Part shown: piece by piece, positions 25,428 through 34,970 of the stretch
Numbering within the stretch: position 1 is the stretch's first letter
How the letters are laid out: the number at the start of each line of letters is the position of its first letter
NCBI GenBank assembly: GCA_021803575.1
Contig: JAJZLH010000012.1
Location: 1 to 51,438, forward strand
Direction of reading: 5' to 3'
Source of the DNA: Bacillota bacterium
GTDB taxonomy: Bacteria; Bacillota; Sulfobacillia; JAJZYS01; JAJZLH01
DNA length: 51,438 nt
Notes under the pieces: generated by a model
Told to the model about the DNA's origin: nothing
Database searches by the model: none
Seen by the model: the letters and a program-made list of their open reading frames with translations, nothing else
Program-made: the position numbers and the translations under genes

Positions 25428-26441
25428 ATGGGCTTTCACTTCGACTTCATGGGCCGTCGGCGCCAGTTCTACGTCCTGTCCGCCGTCATCCTGGTGGTGG
25501 CGCTGGCCGGCTTCTTCGTGCGCGGACTGAACCTCGGCATCGATTTTGCCGGCGGCATCCAGATGCAGGTCCACTTTCAAAAGCCGGTGCAGCTGGCCGC
25601 CGTGGACGCCACCCTGAAGAAGGATGGCGTTACCAACTACTTCGTCGTTTATCTCGGCCACTCCACCCAGAACGTGCAGATCTCGATGCCGCCGGTTTCA
25701 GAGACCCTGCGCGCCACCGTTGACCACAGCCTCAGCCGGGACGTTGGCCCGTACAGCATCACCAGCTTCACCAAGGTGACCGGCAGCTTCTCCTCCCAGG
25801 TGGTGCGCGGCGGCATCATCGCCGTTCTCCTGGCGTCGCTGGGCATCATTCTCTACATGGTGATCCGCTTCGACCTGCGCTTCGCCATCTCCGGCATCTT
25901 CGCCGTGTTCTGGGACGCCTTCGTCTCTCTGGGGCTGGTCGCCCTCATCCACTTCACCGTCAACGCCCCCTTCGTGGCCGGCGTGCTGACCATCATCGGC
26001 TACTCGATCAACGACCGCATCATCATCTTCGACCGGGTGCGGGAGAACCTGAAAAAGCGCGGCAAGGAGAGCCTGGCCGAGGTGGTCAACCTCAGCCTGA
26101 ACCAGACTCTGGGCCGGTCGATCGCCACCGCCACGGTGGTGGTGATGGCGATGACGGCGATTTTGGTTCTGGGCGGCACCACCACCCAGGACCTGGCGGC
26201 GACGGTGGTGATTGGCGTCGTCTTCGGCGCCTACTCGTCCATCCTCCTGGCCTCGCCGATCTGGTACGACTGGGTCTCGCGGGTCGAGGCCCAGGAAGCG
26301 GCGGCGGCAGTGCGGGTGGGCCGGGCGCCGGCTCCCCGGCCCAAGCTGGCGACACCGGATCCTCTGGCCGAGCAGGCGGTGCGGCAGCAGACGGCCGGGC
26401 GCAACCGGCCGCGGGGCCGCAAGAGGCGGCGGCGGCGCTGA
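25428..26441 (+). CDS. secF: protein translocase subunit SecF
   Basis: The partner of SecD. N-terminal FDFMGRRRQFYVLSAVIL is typical of the family start, followed by LNLGIDFAGGIQMQVHF, an external domain (about residues 40-125) and five membrane helices with TIIGYSINDRIIIFDRVREN, the second-half motif. The C-terminal 60 residues are basic and rich in Arg and Pro and end in RKRRRRR, suggesting a cytoplasmic tail that may touch the ribosome or the membrane surface. The 337-residue length is slightly above the usual 300. A strong hairpin follows, ending the selB-secDF block. Confidence 0.95.
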   Translation: MGFHFDFMGRRRQFYVLSAVILVVALAGFFVRGLNLGIDFAGGIQMQVHFQKPVQLAAVDATLKKDGVTNYFVVYLGHSTQNVQISMPPVSETLRATVDHSLSRDVGPYSITSFTKVTGSFSSQVVRGGIIAVLLASLGIILYMVIRFDLRFAISGIFAVFWDAFVSLGLVALIHFTVNAPFVAGVLTIIGYSINDRIIIFDRVRENLKKRGKESLAEVVNLSLNQTLGRSIATATVVVMAMTAILVLGGTTTQDLAATVVIGVVFGAYSSILLASPIWYDWVSRVEAQEAAAAVRVGRAPAPRPKLATPDPLAEQAVRQQTAGRNRPRGRKRRRRR

Positions 26442-26457
26442 CCAGCACCGCCCAGGA

Positions 26458-26491
26458 AGAGGGGCACCGGCCGCCTGGCCGGTGCCCCTCT
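26458..26491 (+). terminator. strong GC hairpin after secF
   Basis: A 15-bp perfect stem (26458-26472 with 26477-26491, AGAGGGGCACCGGCC and its complement) around a GCCT loop. No T-run follows; termination is inferred from stability and position. Confidence 0.78.
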
Positions 26492-26570
26492 GGCCGCCCA
26501 CGCTGATAGATGGATGGCGACAGGTTAGACCCGGGGGGGAGCGAACTCCCTAGACAAGGGGGAATTGCCG

Positions 26571-26936
26571 ATGCGAGGCATTATTGTCGGACTGGTGCTA
26601 GCTGTCCTGGTGGCGGTGTTCGCGGTGCAAAACTCGCAGCAGGTGACCATCCAGGCCTACTTCTGGAGTCTGCCCGGGGTCAGTCTGGTGCTGGTCATCC
26701 TGCTGTCGGCCCTGGTCGGTGTGGTGCTGGGCGCCCTGATCGGCGCCAGCCGGATGTGGAAGATGCAGGGGGCGCACCGCCAAGAGGTGAGTCAACTGAA
26801 GGCGGAGCGGGATGCCGCCGTGGCGGCCCACCAGGCCATGGAGAAGAGTGTCGGCACTCCAGGCGCCTTGAGTGCGCCGAAGGCCCCCGTCGCCGAGACC
26901 GAGCGCGTTCCCCATGATCCCAGCGCCAATCCGTGA
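26571..26936 (+). CDS. LapA-domain (DUF1049) membrane protein
   Basis: A 121-residue protein with two membrane helices (IIVGLVLAVLVAVFAV and LVLVILLSALVGVVLGALIG), the NSQQVTIQAYFW element of the LapA/DUF1049 family between them, and a cytoplasmic coiled-coil-like tail (HRQEVSQLKAERDAAVAAHQ). Family members help assemble lipopolysaccharide in Gram-negatives, but in other bacteria the role is unknown. ATG 26571 follows AAGGGGGAA; TTG 26565 is less likely. The end overlaps recJ by 4 bases (GTGA). Confidence 0.82.
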   Translation: MRGIIVGLVLAVLVAVFAVQNSQQVTIQAYFWSLPGVSLVLVILLSALVGVVLGALIGASRMWKMQGAHRQEVSQLKAERDAAVAAHQAMEKSVGTPGALSAPKAPVAETERVPHDPSANP

Positions 26937-29194
26937 GCAGCCCGCCCCTTAGCTTTTGGCTGCCGCCGTGCCACCCTGACCAGGTCGGGGCGTTTATGGC
27001 AACCACCGGTCTCGACGCCCCTCTGGCCGAGGCCATGGTGCGGCGCGGGCTCATTGCCGAGAGGTTCGGTGAGGAGGTCCTCGCGCCCGATCCGCCTGAC
27101 TGGCGGCAGTTTCTGACAGAGGCGGAGCAGGATCGGCTGAAGGAGACGGTGCAAGGGCGCTCTGTGCTGGTCTTCGGGGACTACGATGTCGACGGCCTGG
27201 CCGCTACGGCCATGACCGTCCTGGCGCTCGGCCCTCTGGCCCGCTCGGTCAGCTGGCGGCTCCCCAATCGCTTCCTCGGCGGCTACGGTCTCTCCCTGGC
27301 CACGGTCGAGGCCGCGGCCGAGGACGGCGTGGAGGTGCTGGTGACTGTGGACTGCGGCATCACCGCTGTGGCCGAGGTTGCGCGGGCCCGTGAGCTGGGT
27401 CTCAGCGTGGTCGTGGTCGATCACCACCTGCCGGGCGACGCCCTGCCCCAGGCCAGCGTCACGATCAGCCCGGTGCTGGCCGCGGGCAGGCCGCCGCTCT
27501 GTGGTGCAGGACTGGCCCTGATCCTGACCTGGGCCCTGGCCGGGGACGGAGCGGCCGTGCTCGACCTGGCGGCGCTGGGCACCTTGGCCGATCAGGTGCC
27601 GCTGCTCGGGGCGAACCGCTGGATCGTGCAGCGGGGGCTCGCCGCCATCAATCAGAGCCCTCGGCCGGGGCTGGCCGCCCTGCTCGAGCAGGCCCGGCTC
27701 GCCAGACCGCTCAGCGCTCAGGACCTGGCCTTTCGAATCGCACCACGCCTGAACAGCCTGGGCCGGATGGGCTCCCCGGACGACGGCGTGCGCCTGCTCT
27801 TGGCCGAGGGGGCGGAGGCAAGGACCCTGGCCCAGCGCGTCGAGACGGTCAACGCCGAGCGGCGGGAAGGGCTGGAGGTGATCGAGGCGGAGGGCCTGGC
27901 CGCCCTGGCCGATCAGCCCGCAGAGGGGCCGATCCTATTGGCCAAGGACGGCTGGTCGCCGGGGCTGATCGGCATCCTGGCCTCGCGCCTGGCCGGCCGC
28001 ACCGGCCGGCCGGCCGTGGTGGCGGCGGTGGTGGAGGAGCAGGTGATCGGTTCGGCGAGGGCGCCGCTCGGTTGCGATGTGCGAGGGGCGCTGGGGGCGG
28101 CGGCAGGTCTCCTCTCACGCTACGGCGGTCACGCCCAGGCGGCTGGCTTCGAGACCACCCGGGCCAACCTGCCCCGGCTGTGGCAGGTCCTGCGCCGGGA
28201 ACTGGCCGGCCCCTTTTCCTCCCGGCTGCCTGTGGACGGGCTCTTGCCGGTGGCCGACGCCGCCTCTGTCCATGCGGCCCAGGACCGGCTGGCACCGTTT
28301 GGCGCCTCCTTTGAGCCGCTGCGCTGGATGGTGGCGACCGGCGCTGTGGGGAGCGTCCGCCAGATCGGCGAAGGCGGCCGTCACCTCGCCTTCACGGTCG
28401 GCACCCTGCCGGCCGTGTGGTGGAGTGCAGCCCAACACCTGCCGCTTCCGCCCTTGGTTGATGTGGCCGGGCAGCTGGAGCCAGATCCCTATACCCGGCA
28501 GAGCCGGCTGGCCGTGACGGCGCTCCGGCCTTCGCTCTGGACCGAGGTGGCCGAGATCTGGCTGGACGGTGCGGACCAAGCGGATGAGGCGGATCCGGGG
28601 CCAGCCGAGGGCCTTCAGCTGGTGCCATGGCCGGGCGGGTGGCCGGCACTGGCAGATCGCCCAGGCAGCCTGCTCCTGGTCACTGCCGATCTGAAGGCAG
28701 CCTGGGCAGGCAGGCTTGTGGAGAGGGACGTCCTGCCGTTCGGGCCCGGGCTGGAACCGGCCAGGTGGCAGGCCCTCCAGGAAGAGGGCTGGGTGAGAGC
28801 GTGGGTTGGCTACTGGCCGCCAAAGGTGGCAGGCGCTCACACCCTGGTCTTTCTGGACCCGCCGACCGAGGCCGAGCTGGGGCGGTGGCGAGCGGCCGGG
28901 TGGCGCCAGGCCTACCTCCTGCCACAGCCGGCCAAAGGGGCGCCGCTCGTGCGAGAGGACATCCTCGCCGCCTGGCGCCGCCTGGGCAAGGCCGGACCTG
29001 CCTCGGCCGGCGATCCCTGGACGGCGGCGGCCGCCGCTCAGGTGCTGGCCGAGCTCGGCCTGAATGGCGGCGAACGGGGGGGCGATCGAGTGGATCTCCT
29101 CTCCAGCCCTACGTTTGCTCGTTTTGGCTGTGAGCGCAGTTGTGTTAGGGTAACCCTGGCGGACGGCGAGGAGCGGCCCCAGGCCGGTCGCTAG
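26933..29194 (+). CDS. recJ: single-stranded-DNA-specific exonuclease RecJ
   Basis: A DHH-family 5'-3' exonuclease for recombination and mismatch repair. Motifs: FGDYDVDGLAA (83-88 core), TVDCGIT (D140), VVDHHLPG (163-165), APRLNSLGRMGSP, and the DHHA1 part GSARAPLGCDVRGAL with YGGHAQAAGFE. Usually the last motif is GGHAAAAGF, so this is a mild variant. The 753 residues include a long poorly conserved C-terminal region (from about residue 550), also seen in Firmicutes RecJ. Start GTG 26933 overlaps the lapA-like stop. apt follows after 12 bases, an order common in Firmicutes. Confidence 0.93.
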   Translation: MSSPPLSFWLPPCHPDQVGAFMATTGLDAPLAEAMVRRGLIAERFGEEVLAPDPPDWRQFLTEAEQDRLKETVQGRSVLVFGDYDVDGLAATAMTVLALGPLARSVSWRLPNRFLGGYGLSLATVEAAAEDGVEVLVTVDCGITAVAEVARARELGLSVVVVDHHLPGDALPQASVTISPVLAAGRPPLCGAGLALILTWALAGDGAAVLDLAALGTLADQVPLLGANRWIVQRGLAAINQSPRPGLAALLEQARLARPLSAQDLAFRIAPRLNSLGRMGSPDDGVRLLLAEGAEARTLAQRVETVNAERREGLEVIEAEGLAALADQPAEGPILLAKDGWSPGLIGILASRLAGRTGRPAVVAAVVEEQVIGSARAPLGCDVRGALGAAAGLLSRYGGHAQAAGFETTRANLPRLWQVLRRELAGPFSSRLPVDGLLPVADAASVHAAQDRLAPFGASFEPLRWMVATGAVGSVRQIGEGGRHLAFTVGTLPAVWWSAAQHLPLPPLVDVAGQLEPDPYTRQSRLAVTALRPSLWTEVAEIWLDGADQADEADPGPAEGLQLVPWPGGWPALADRPGSLLLVTADLKAAWAGRLVERDVLPFGPGLEPARWQALQEEGWVRAWVGYWPPKVAGAHTLVFLDPPTEAELGRWRAAGWRQAYLLPQPAKGAPLVREDILAAWRRLGKAGPASAGDPWTAAAAAQVLAELGLNGGERGGDRVDLLSSPTFARFGCERSCVRVTLADGEERPQAGR

Positions 29195-29206
29195 GGAGTG
29201 TAGGCG

Positions 29207-29722
29207 GTGGAGCTGGCCACGAAACTGCGCACGATCCCCGACTTCCCGAGAGCCGGCATCCAGTTCGTCGATATCACGCCGCTGCTCCAGGATCCAGAAG
29301 CCTTCAGGGAGGCCTTTGACCAGGTCGTGACCTGGGCCCGCACGCTTCACTTCGACCTGGTGGTGGCGCCAGAGGCCAGAGGGTTCCTGCTCGGCGCACC
29401 GCTGGCGCTCAGCCTGGGCAAGGGCTTCATTCCCGTCCGCAAGCCGGGCAAGCTGCCGCATCGGGTGGAACGGGGTGCCTATCAGCTGGAGTACGGCGAG
29501 GCGATGCTGGAGATCCACCAGGATGCCGTCAGGCCAGGCCAGCGGGTGCTGGTGGTGGACGACCTCTTGGCCACGGGCGGCACCGTGCTGGCCACTGCCG
29601 ATCTGGTGGCCCGGCTGGGCGGCGAGACGGTGGGGTTTGGCTTTTTGGTCGAGCTGACCGCCCTGGCCGGACGGGCAGCACTGGGTGAGGTGCCGGTGTT
29701 CTCAGTGCTCGAGGTCGGCTGA
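29207..29722 (+). CDS. apt: adenine phosphoribosyltransferase
   Basis: Salvages adenine with PRPP to AMP. The 171-residue protein shows IPDFPRAGIQFVDITPLL at the N-terminus, EARGFLLGAPLA, the GKLPHRVERGAYQLEYG loop and the PRPP motif VLVVDDLLATGGTVLA. GTG 29207 follows AGGGAG. It is placed between recJ and rel, as in Bacillus. Confidence 0.96.
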   Translation: MELATKLRTIPDFPRAGIQFVDITPLLQDPEAFREAFDQVVTWARTLHFDLVVAPEARGFLLGAPLALSLGKGFIPVRKPGKLPHRVERGAYQLEYGEAMLEIHQDAVRPGQRVLVVDDLLATGGTVLATADLVARLGGETVGFGFLVELTALAGRAALGEVPVFSVLEVG

Positions 29723-29745
29723 GCCGGCCAAGAGGAGGTGATGGC

Positions 29746-31923
29746 ATGCGGGCGGAAGGCGAGCTTGGCCAGGAAATCGGCTACCTTCCGGACGCTGAGC
29801 GCGCTCTGGTCGAAAAGGCGGTGGAGGTGGCTGGGCGCGTCCATGCCGGCCAGCAGCGCAAGAGCGGGGACGCCTTCATCACGCACCCGGTGGCGGTGGC
29901 CCGCATCCTGGCCGAGCTGCGCCTGGACGCCGTGACCCTGGCCGCCGCCATCCTGCACGACGCCGTGGAGGACACCAGCCTATCCCTGGCCGAGATCGAG
30001 CAGAGCTTCGGCGACGAGGTGGCCAGCCTGGTCGACGGCGTCACCAAGCTCACGCAGCTGGAAGACCGCTCGCATCTGGAGGCCGAGGCGGAGAACCTGC
30101 GCAAGATGTTCCTGGCCATGGCCCAAGACGTCCGGGTGATGATGATCAAGCTGGCCGACCGCCTGCACAACATGCGGACGCTGAAGGCGCTCAGCCAGGC
30201 CCGGCAGAAGGCGATCGCCCAGGAGACACTGGAGATCTTCGCCCCGCTCGCCCACCGGTTGGGCATGAGCCGGCTGAAGTGGGAGCTGGAGGACCTGGCG
30301 CTGCGCCACCTCGATCCGCCCGCCTACCGCGAGATCGCCGAGAAGGTGGCCGACAAGCGGCAGGAGCGCGAGGCCCAGATCTTGGCGATCGTCAGTTCGC
30401 TGACCGAAGCCCTCCAGCAGCACGGTATCGCGGCCGAGGTGCAGGGGCGGCCGAAGAGCTTCTACTCGATCTACCAGAAGATCAAGCGCGAGGGGCGCGA
30501 CTTCCGCGAGATCTACGACCTGATCGCGGTCAGGGTGCTGGTCGAAAACGCCCGCGAGTGCTACGGCGTGCTCGGCATCGTGCACACCCTGTTCACGCCG
30601 ATCCCGGGCCGCTTCAAGGACTACATCGCCATGCCCAAGTCCAACCTCTATCAGTCCTTGCACACCACGGTGCTGGGCGCCGACGGCCGCCCCTTCGAGG
30701 TGCAGATCCGCACCTTCGACATGCACCACACCGCGGAGTACGGAATTGCCGCCCACTGGATCTACAAGGAGGGGGAGACCGATCCCCGCTTCAACCAGCG
30801 GCTGGCCTGGCTCCGCCAGGTGCTGGAGATCCAGGGCGACCTCACCGAACCGCACGAGTTCTTCGAGAGTATGAAGATCGACCTGTTCTCGGACGAGGTG
30901 TTCGTCTTCACACCCAAGGGCATGGTGCTGGAGCTGCCCAGGGGCGCGACGCCGATCGATTTCGCCTACCGCATCCACACCGACGTCGGACATGCCACCA
31001 TCGGCGCCAAGGCGAACGGGCACATCGTGCCTCTGGACTACCACCTGCACAACGGCGACATCATCGAGGTGCTGACCTCGCGGGCCGCCAAGGGGCCATC
31101 CGCCGACTGGCTGCAGTTCGCCACCACCTCGACCGCCAAGAACCGGATCCGCCAGTGGTTCAAGGCCAAGAACCGGGAGGAGAACATCCGCCAGGGTCGG
31201 GAGCTACTGGAGCGGGAGGCTCGGCGGCTGGGCCTCGATCCGGAGAGCCTGGTCAAGGAGGACTGGCTGGCTGAGATCGGCCGCCGCCACCGCTACGGGT
31301 CGGGCGACGACCTTCTGGCTGCGATCGGCTACGGCGGCTTCTCAGTCGGTCAGGTCATCTCCAAGCTGCGTGAGAAGCTGCCCGCCACGCCGCCACCAGC
31401 CCTGGTCGAGTCTCTGCCCGAGCGCTGGCAGAAGGCAGCCAGCGATTCGTCGGGTGTGGTCGTCCAGGGGGCAGACAACCTGCTCGTGCACCTGGCCGGG
31501 TGCTGCTCGCCTGTGCCGGGCGAACCCATCGTCGGCTACGTGAGCCGTGGCCGCGGCATCACCATCCACCGCACCAACTGCTACAACCTGCGCCACCTGG
31601 AGCAGGACTCCGGCCGTTTTGTGGAAGTGGCCTGGGCTGGCAGCGGCGCGGCGCCCAAGGACGTTCGCAGCACCTATACCGTTGAGATCGAGGTGCGGGC
31701 ACTCGACCGGCCGGGACTCCTGGCCGATGTGGCCACCATCCTGGCTGCCAACCGGGTCAACATCCTCTCCGCCAAGGCCCGCGGCTATCGCAACGCCACC
31801 GCCGCCGTGACGGCAGTGGTGGAGATCAGGAACATCGGCGAGCTGTCCCGCCTGATCGACCAGCTGGGCACACTGCCCGAGGTGATCTCGGTGCAGCGGG
31901 TGGCGCGCCAGAAGGCAACCTGA
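29746..31923 (+). CDS. rel: bifunctional (p)ppGpp synthetase/hydrolase
   Basis: Makes and degrades the stringent-response alarmone. In order: HD hydrolase domain with H47 (THPVAVARIL) and H71-D72 (ILHDAVEDT); synthetase domain with GRPKSFYSIYQKIKREG and YDLIAVRVLV; the RxKD signature R289-F290-K291-D292 (GRFKDYIAMPK), the bifunctional form rather than the ExDD form of RelA-only enzymes; TGS domain near residues 390-450 (FVFTPKGMVLELPRGATPID); and a C-terminal ACT domain (DRPGLLADVATILAANRVNI). It is 725 residues, the normal length. ATG 29746 lies 7 bases after AGGAGG; ATG 29741 is out of the frame. Its stop overlaps the dtd start. Confidence 0.96.
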   Translation: MRAEGELGQEIGYLPDAERALVEKAVEVAGRVHAGQQRKSGDAFITHPVAVARILAELRLDAVTLAAAILHDAVEDTSLSLAEIEQSFGDEVASLVDGVTKLTQLEDRSHLEAEAENLRKMFLAMAQDVRVMMIKLADRLHNMRTLKALSQARQKAIAQETLEIFAPLAHRLGMSRLKWELEDLALRHLDPPAYREIAEKVADKRQEREAQILAIVSSLTEALQQHGIAAEVQGRPKSFYSIYQKIKREGRDFREIYDLIAVRVLVENARECYGVLGIVHTLFTPIPGRFKDYIAMPKSNLYQSLHTTVLGADGRPFEVQIRTFDMHHTAEYGIAAHWIYKEGETDPRFNQRLAWLRQVLEIQGDLTEPHEFFESMKIDLFSDEVFVFTPKGMVLELPRGATPIDFAYRIHTDVGHATIGAKANGHIVPLDYHLHNGDIIEVLTSRAAKGPSADWLQFATTSTAKNRIRQWFKAKNREENIRQGRELLEREARRLGLDPESLVKEDWLAEIGRRHRYGSGDDLLAAIGYGGFSVGQVISKLREKLPATPPPALVESLPERWQKAASDSSGVVVQGADNLLVHLAGCCSPVPGEPIVGYVSRGRGITIHRTNCYNLRHLEQDSGRFVEVAWAGSGAAPKDVRSTYTVEIEVRALDRPGLLADVATILAANRVNILSAKARGYRNATAAVTAVVEIRNIGELSRLIDQLGTLPEVISVQRVARQKAT

Positions 31924-32372
31924 TGCGGGCTGTGGTGCAGCGGGTGCAGGCGGCCTGGGTCGAGGTAAGAGGCCAGCGGGTGGCAGAGATCGGCGAAGGG
32001 CTGGCCGCCCTGGTCGGGGTGGCGCAAGGGGATGACGACCGGGCGGCGTCGGCCGTGGCCTCCAAGATTGCCAACCTCAGGGTGTTTGCGGACCCAGCCG
32101 GCAAGATGAGCCGGAGCCTGCGCGATACCGGCGGCCAGCTCCTGCTGGTGCCCCAGTTCACCCTGATCGGCGATGTGCGGGAGGGGAACCGCCCCGATTT
32201 CCACCGGGCGGCGGGCAGGGAGGAGGCCCGCCGGCTGCTCGCCCTCCTGGCTGCCGAGACGGAGGAGCTGGGGGTGCCGGTCCGCCAGGGCGTGTTTGGT
32301 GCCATGATGCGGGTGGTGACCGACGGGGTGGGGCCGGTCACCATCCTGATCGACAGCGAGCGCCAGTTCTGA
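31923..32372 (+). CDS. dtd: D-aminoacyl-tRNA deacylase
   Basis: Removes D-amino acids (and Gly from tRNA-Ala) wrongly attached to tRNA. The 149-residue protein starts MRAVVQRVQAAWV as usual. The active-site motif normally SQFT is PQFT here (P77-T80; the catalytic Thr80 is kept), and the cross-subunit Gly-Pro motif is in GVGPVTILID. ATG 31923 overlaps the rel stop (TGATG). The rel-dtd pairing is a common Firmicutes arrangement. Confidence 0.92.
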   Translation: MRAVVQRVQAAWVEVRGQRVAEIGEGLAALVGVAQGDDDRAASAVASKIANLRVFADPAGKMSRSLRDTGGQLLLVPQFTLIGDVREGNRPDFHRAAGREEARRLLALLAAETEELGVPVRQGVFGAMMRVVTDGVGPVTILIDSERQF

Positions 32373-32400
32373 CCATCGGTCTGGGGAGGCGGCCAAGGCA

Positions 32401-33447
32401 GTGAAGACGATGCAGGCGGTGGTGAAGACGGCGGCCCAAGAGGGTGCGGTCGTCATGGAGCGGGAGACGCCGAAGCCGGGTCCGGGCCAGGTGCTGATCC
32501 GGGTGCTGGCGGCGTCGATCTGCGGCACAGACCACCACGTCTACGTGTGGGACGAGTGGGCGGCGGGCCGGGTCAAGCCGCCGATGACGATGGGCCACGA
32601 GTGCGCCGGCCAGGTGGTCGAACTGGGGGCGGGCGCCGTGGGCGTGGCGGTCGGGGACCTGGTCTCGGTGGAGACCCACCTGGCGTGCGGCATCTGCTAC
32701 CCGTGCCGCACCGGTCAGGCGCACATCTGTGAGCAGGTGTCGATCCTCGGTGTGGATCGGGACGGCGCCTTCGCCGAGTACCTGGTGGTGCCGGCCCAGA
32801 ACTGCTGGGTGAACCCAGCGGGCACCGACCCGGCGCTGGCCGCCATCCAGGAACCCTTCGGCAACGCCGTCCACACGGCGCTGGCCACGCCGCTGGTCGG
32901 CCGCCGGGTGGCGGTGATCGGGGTCGGGCCGATCGGACTGATGGCCGTGGCCATCGCCAGGGCAGCTGGTGCCGAGCAGGTGCTGGCGGTCGACCTCAGC
33001 GCCTGGCGGCTGGCCATGGCCGAAAAGATGGGCGCCGACGCCGTGATCGACGCCAGCCGGGAGGATGCCGCCCGGGCCCTCCTGGAACTCACCCACCGCC
33101 GCGGCCTGGACGTGGTGCTGGAGATGTCGGGGTCGGAACAAGCACTCGGCCAGGCGCTCGCCGCCTGTGCCAACGGTGCCACCGTGGCTCTGCTCGGACT
33201 GCCGTCCGGCCCCGTCCGCATCGACCTGGGCAACCAGGTGATCATGAAGGGCATCACGCTGCTCGGGATCACCGGCCGGCGCATGTTCGAGACCTGGTAT
33301 CGGGGCCAGGCGCTTCAGGCCTCCGGCCGGGTCGACCTCAGGCCCCTGATCACGCACCGCCTGCCGATGAGCGAGGTGGCGCAGGCGATGCGGCTTCTGG
33401 AGAGCGGCGAGGCGGCCAAGATCGTACTCTTTCCCGGAGGTGTCTAA
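32401..33447 (+). CDS. tdh: L-threonine 3-dehydrogenase
   Basis: A zinc-dependent medium-chain dehydrogenase that oxidises threonine to 2-amino-3-ketobutyrate. Catalytic zinc ligands are C41 ([11 protein letters not shown]) and H66-E67 (GHECAG); the structural zinc has C96, C99, C102 and C110 ([15 protein letters not shown]). The NAD motif is [16 protein letters not shown]-typical [13 protein letters not shown] and [11 protein letters not shown] separate it from sorbitol or alcohol dehydrogenases. GTG 32401 begins 348 residues. kbl, the next enzyme, starts one base after the stop, which confirms the assignment. Confidence 0.94.
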   Translation: MKTMQAVVKTAAQEGAVVMERETPKPGPGQVLIRVLAASICGTDHHVYVWDEWAAGRVKPPMTMGHECAGQVVELGAGAVGVAVGDLVSVETHLACGICYPCRTGQAHICEQVSILGVDRDGAFAEYLVVPAQNCWVNPAGTDPALAAIQEPFGNAVHTALATPLVGRRVAVIGVGPIGLMAVAIARAAGAEQVLAVDLSAWRLAMAEKMGADAVIDASREDAARALLELTHRRGLDVVLEMSGSEQALGQALAACANGATVALLGLPSGPVRIDLGNQVIMKGITLLGITGRRMFETWYRGQALQASGRVDLRPLITHRLPMSEVAQAMRLLESGEAAKIVLFPGGV

Positions 33448-33448
33448 G

Positions 33449-34627
33449 ATGGGGGCACTCGACTTTCTGGACCAGGAGCTCAAGCAGCTTAGGGCGGACG
33501 GGTTGTTTCGCACCAACCGGGTGCTGGCGGGCCCCCAGGGGGCCAGGGCTGTGATCGACGGCCAGGAGGTGGTGAACCTCTCTTCCAACGACTATCTGGG
33601 ACTGGCCAACGACTCCCGGCTGAAGGAGGCCGCCATCGCCGGCGTCCGGGACTGGGGAGCAGGCACGGCGGCCGTGCGCACCATCATCGGCACCATGGCC
33701 ATCCACGAGGAGCTGGAGCGGAAGCTGGCCGCCTTCAAGCACACCGAGGCGGCGATCGTCTTCCAGTCCGGCTTCACCTGCAACTCAGGCGTGGTGCCGA
33801 CCATTGTGGGCGAGGGCGACACCATCATCTCCGACGAGCTGAATCACGCCTCCATCATCGACGGCGCCAGGCTGTCCCGGGCCCAGATCGTCCGCTACCG
33901 GCACCGCGACCTGGACGATCTGGAGGCCAAGCTGAAGGAGGCCCAGTCCTCGCGGCGCCGCCTGGTGGTGACCGACGGCGTCTTCTCCATGGACGGGGAC
34001 ATCGCACCCCTGCCCGGCATCGTGGCCCTCTGCCAGCGCTACGGAGCGATCAGCTACGTCGACGACGCCCATGCCTCAGGCGTCTTGGGGGAGGCTGGCC
34101 GGGGCAGCGTGCACCATTTTCACCTGGACGGCCAGGTCGACGTGCAGGTCGGCACCCTGTCCAAGGCGGTGGGCGTACTGGGCGGCTACGTGGCCAGCAA
34201 CCGGGCGCTGATCGACTGGCTGGTGCACCGGGGCCGGCCGTTCCTATTCTCCACATCTCACCCGCCAGCCGTGACCATGGCCTGCATCCGCGCCCTGGAG
34301 ATCATGGAATCGGAACCGGAGCGCCACCGGCGGCTGTGGTCCAACACCGCCTACTTCAAGGCCAAGCTTGAGGATCTGGGCTTCGACTGCGGCCACTCCG
34401 AGACGCCGATCACGCCGGTGATAGTCGGTGAGGGGGCGCGGGCGATGGAGATGTCGGACCGGCTGATGAAAGAGGGCGTCTTCGCCCAGGGCATCGCCTA
34501 CCCGACCGTGGCCAAGGACAAGGGGCGGCTTCGCACCATCGTCACGGCCGGTCACTCCGAAAGCGACCTGGACGAGGCCGTCACCGCCTTTGCCAAGGTG
34601 GGCCGGGAGATGGGCCTGATCCCCTAG
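33449..34627 (+). CDS. kbl: glycine C-acetyltransferase (2-amino-3-ketobutyrate CoA ligase)
   Basis: A PLP enzyme that splits 2-amino-3-ketobutyrate with CoA into glycine and acetyl-CoA. The PLP lysine is K239 in [15 protein letters not shown]; other motifs are [28 protein letters not shown] (the KBL version), [13 protein letters not shown] and [16 protein letters not shown]. It is 392 residues. ATG 33449 follows GGAGGTG; an upstream GTG at 33440 is less well placed. The related 8-amino-7-oxononanoate synthase (BioF) is the alternative by sequence, but adjacency to tdh decides for Kbl. Confidence 0.94.
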   Translation: MGALDFLDQELKQLRADGLFRTNRVLAGPQGARAVIDGQEVVNLSSNDYLGLANDSRLKEAAIAGVRDWGAGTAAVRTIIGTMAIHEELERKLAAFKHTEAAIVFQSGFTCNSGVVPTIVGEGDTIISDELNHASIIDGARLSRAQIVRYRHRDLDDLEAKLKEAQSSRRRLVVTDGVFSMDGDIAPLPGIVALCQRYGAISYVDDAHASGVLGEAGRGSVHHFHLDGQVDVQVGTLSKAVGVLGGYVASNRALIDWLVHRGRPFLFSTSHPPAVTMACIRALEIMESEPERHRRLWSNTAYFKAKLEDLGFDCGHSETPITPVIVGEGARAMEMSDRLMKEGVFAQGIAYPTVAKDKGRLRTIVTAGHSESDLDEAVTAFAKVGREMGLIP

Positions 34628-34670
34628 TCGGCCCAGGCCGATGGTGTACCACAGAGCCTGGGGTTGCCGT

Positions 34671-34708
34671 CAGGGCTCCCTGTACCCACAACATGTGTGG
34701 AAGCCCTG
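34671..34708. promoter_or_regulatory. imperfect hairpin between kbl and the antitoxin-like gene
   Basis: CAGGGCT (34671-34677) pairs with AGCCCTG (34702-34708), and inside it CCACA (34686-34690) pairs with TGTGG (34696-34700) around ACATG. It may end the kbl transcript or be an operator of the ribbon-helix-helix protein. No T-run is seen. Confidence 0.4.
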
Positions 34709-34718
34709 GTGCGAGGTG

Positions 34719-34970
34719 ATGGCGGTGATTCGCAGACAGATTCTCCTGGCCGCCGAACAGGACAGAGCTCTCAAGCGACTGGCGAGGCGGACTGGACAGT
34801 CGGCGGCAGCCTTAGTGCGGGAGAGGGTCGCGCTGCGGCTTGGTCAGGAGCAGGCGGCTGATGCGGCGTGGGGCGCACTGCTCCTGGAGTGGTCGCGGCG
34901 GGCAGCGGACGGCCGTCCTAGAACTTGGCGCCGGGCTGACCTGTATCACGACCGCGCGCCCGGCCAGTGA
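34719..34970 (+). CDS. ribbon-helix-helix antitoxin-like protein (VapB-type)
   Basis: An 83-residue basic protein. The N-terminal strand AVIRRQILLAAEQDRALKRL followed by a helix and ARRTGQSAAALVRERVALRL matches the ribbon-helix-helix fold, and the tail WRRADLYHDR resembles VapB-like antitoxins whose C-terminus wraps around a PIN toxin. ATG 34719 is chosen after GCGAGGTG; an upstream start at 34641 adds residues with no resemblance to the fold. A truncated PIN-like frame starts at the stop codon (GTGA), the usual vapBC overlap, so this is probably the surviving half of a toxin-antitoxin pair. Confidence 0.7.
   Translation: MAVIRRQILLAAEQDRALKRLARRTGQSAAALVRERVALRLGQEQAADAAWGALLLEWSRRAADGRPRTWRRADLYHDRAPGQ

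Noticed and set aside
34641-34718. A longer N-terminus for the antitoxin-like protein starting at 34641
   Set aside because: The added residues overlap the hairpin at 34671 and do not fit a ribbon-helix-helix protein; ATG 34719 gives the normal length.
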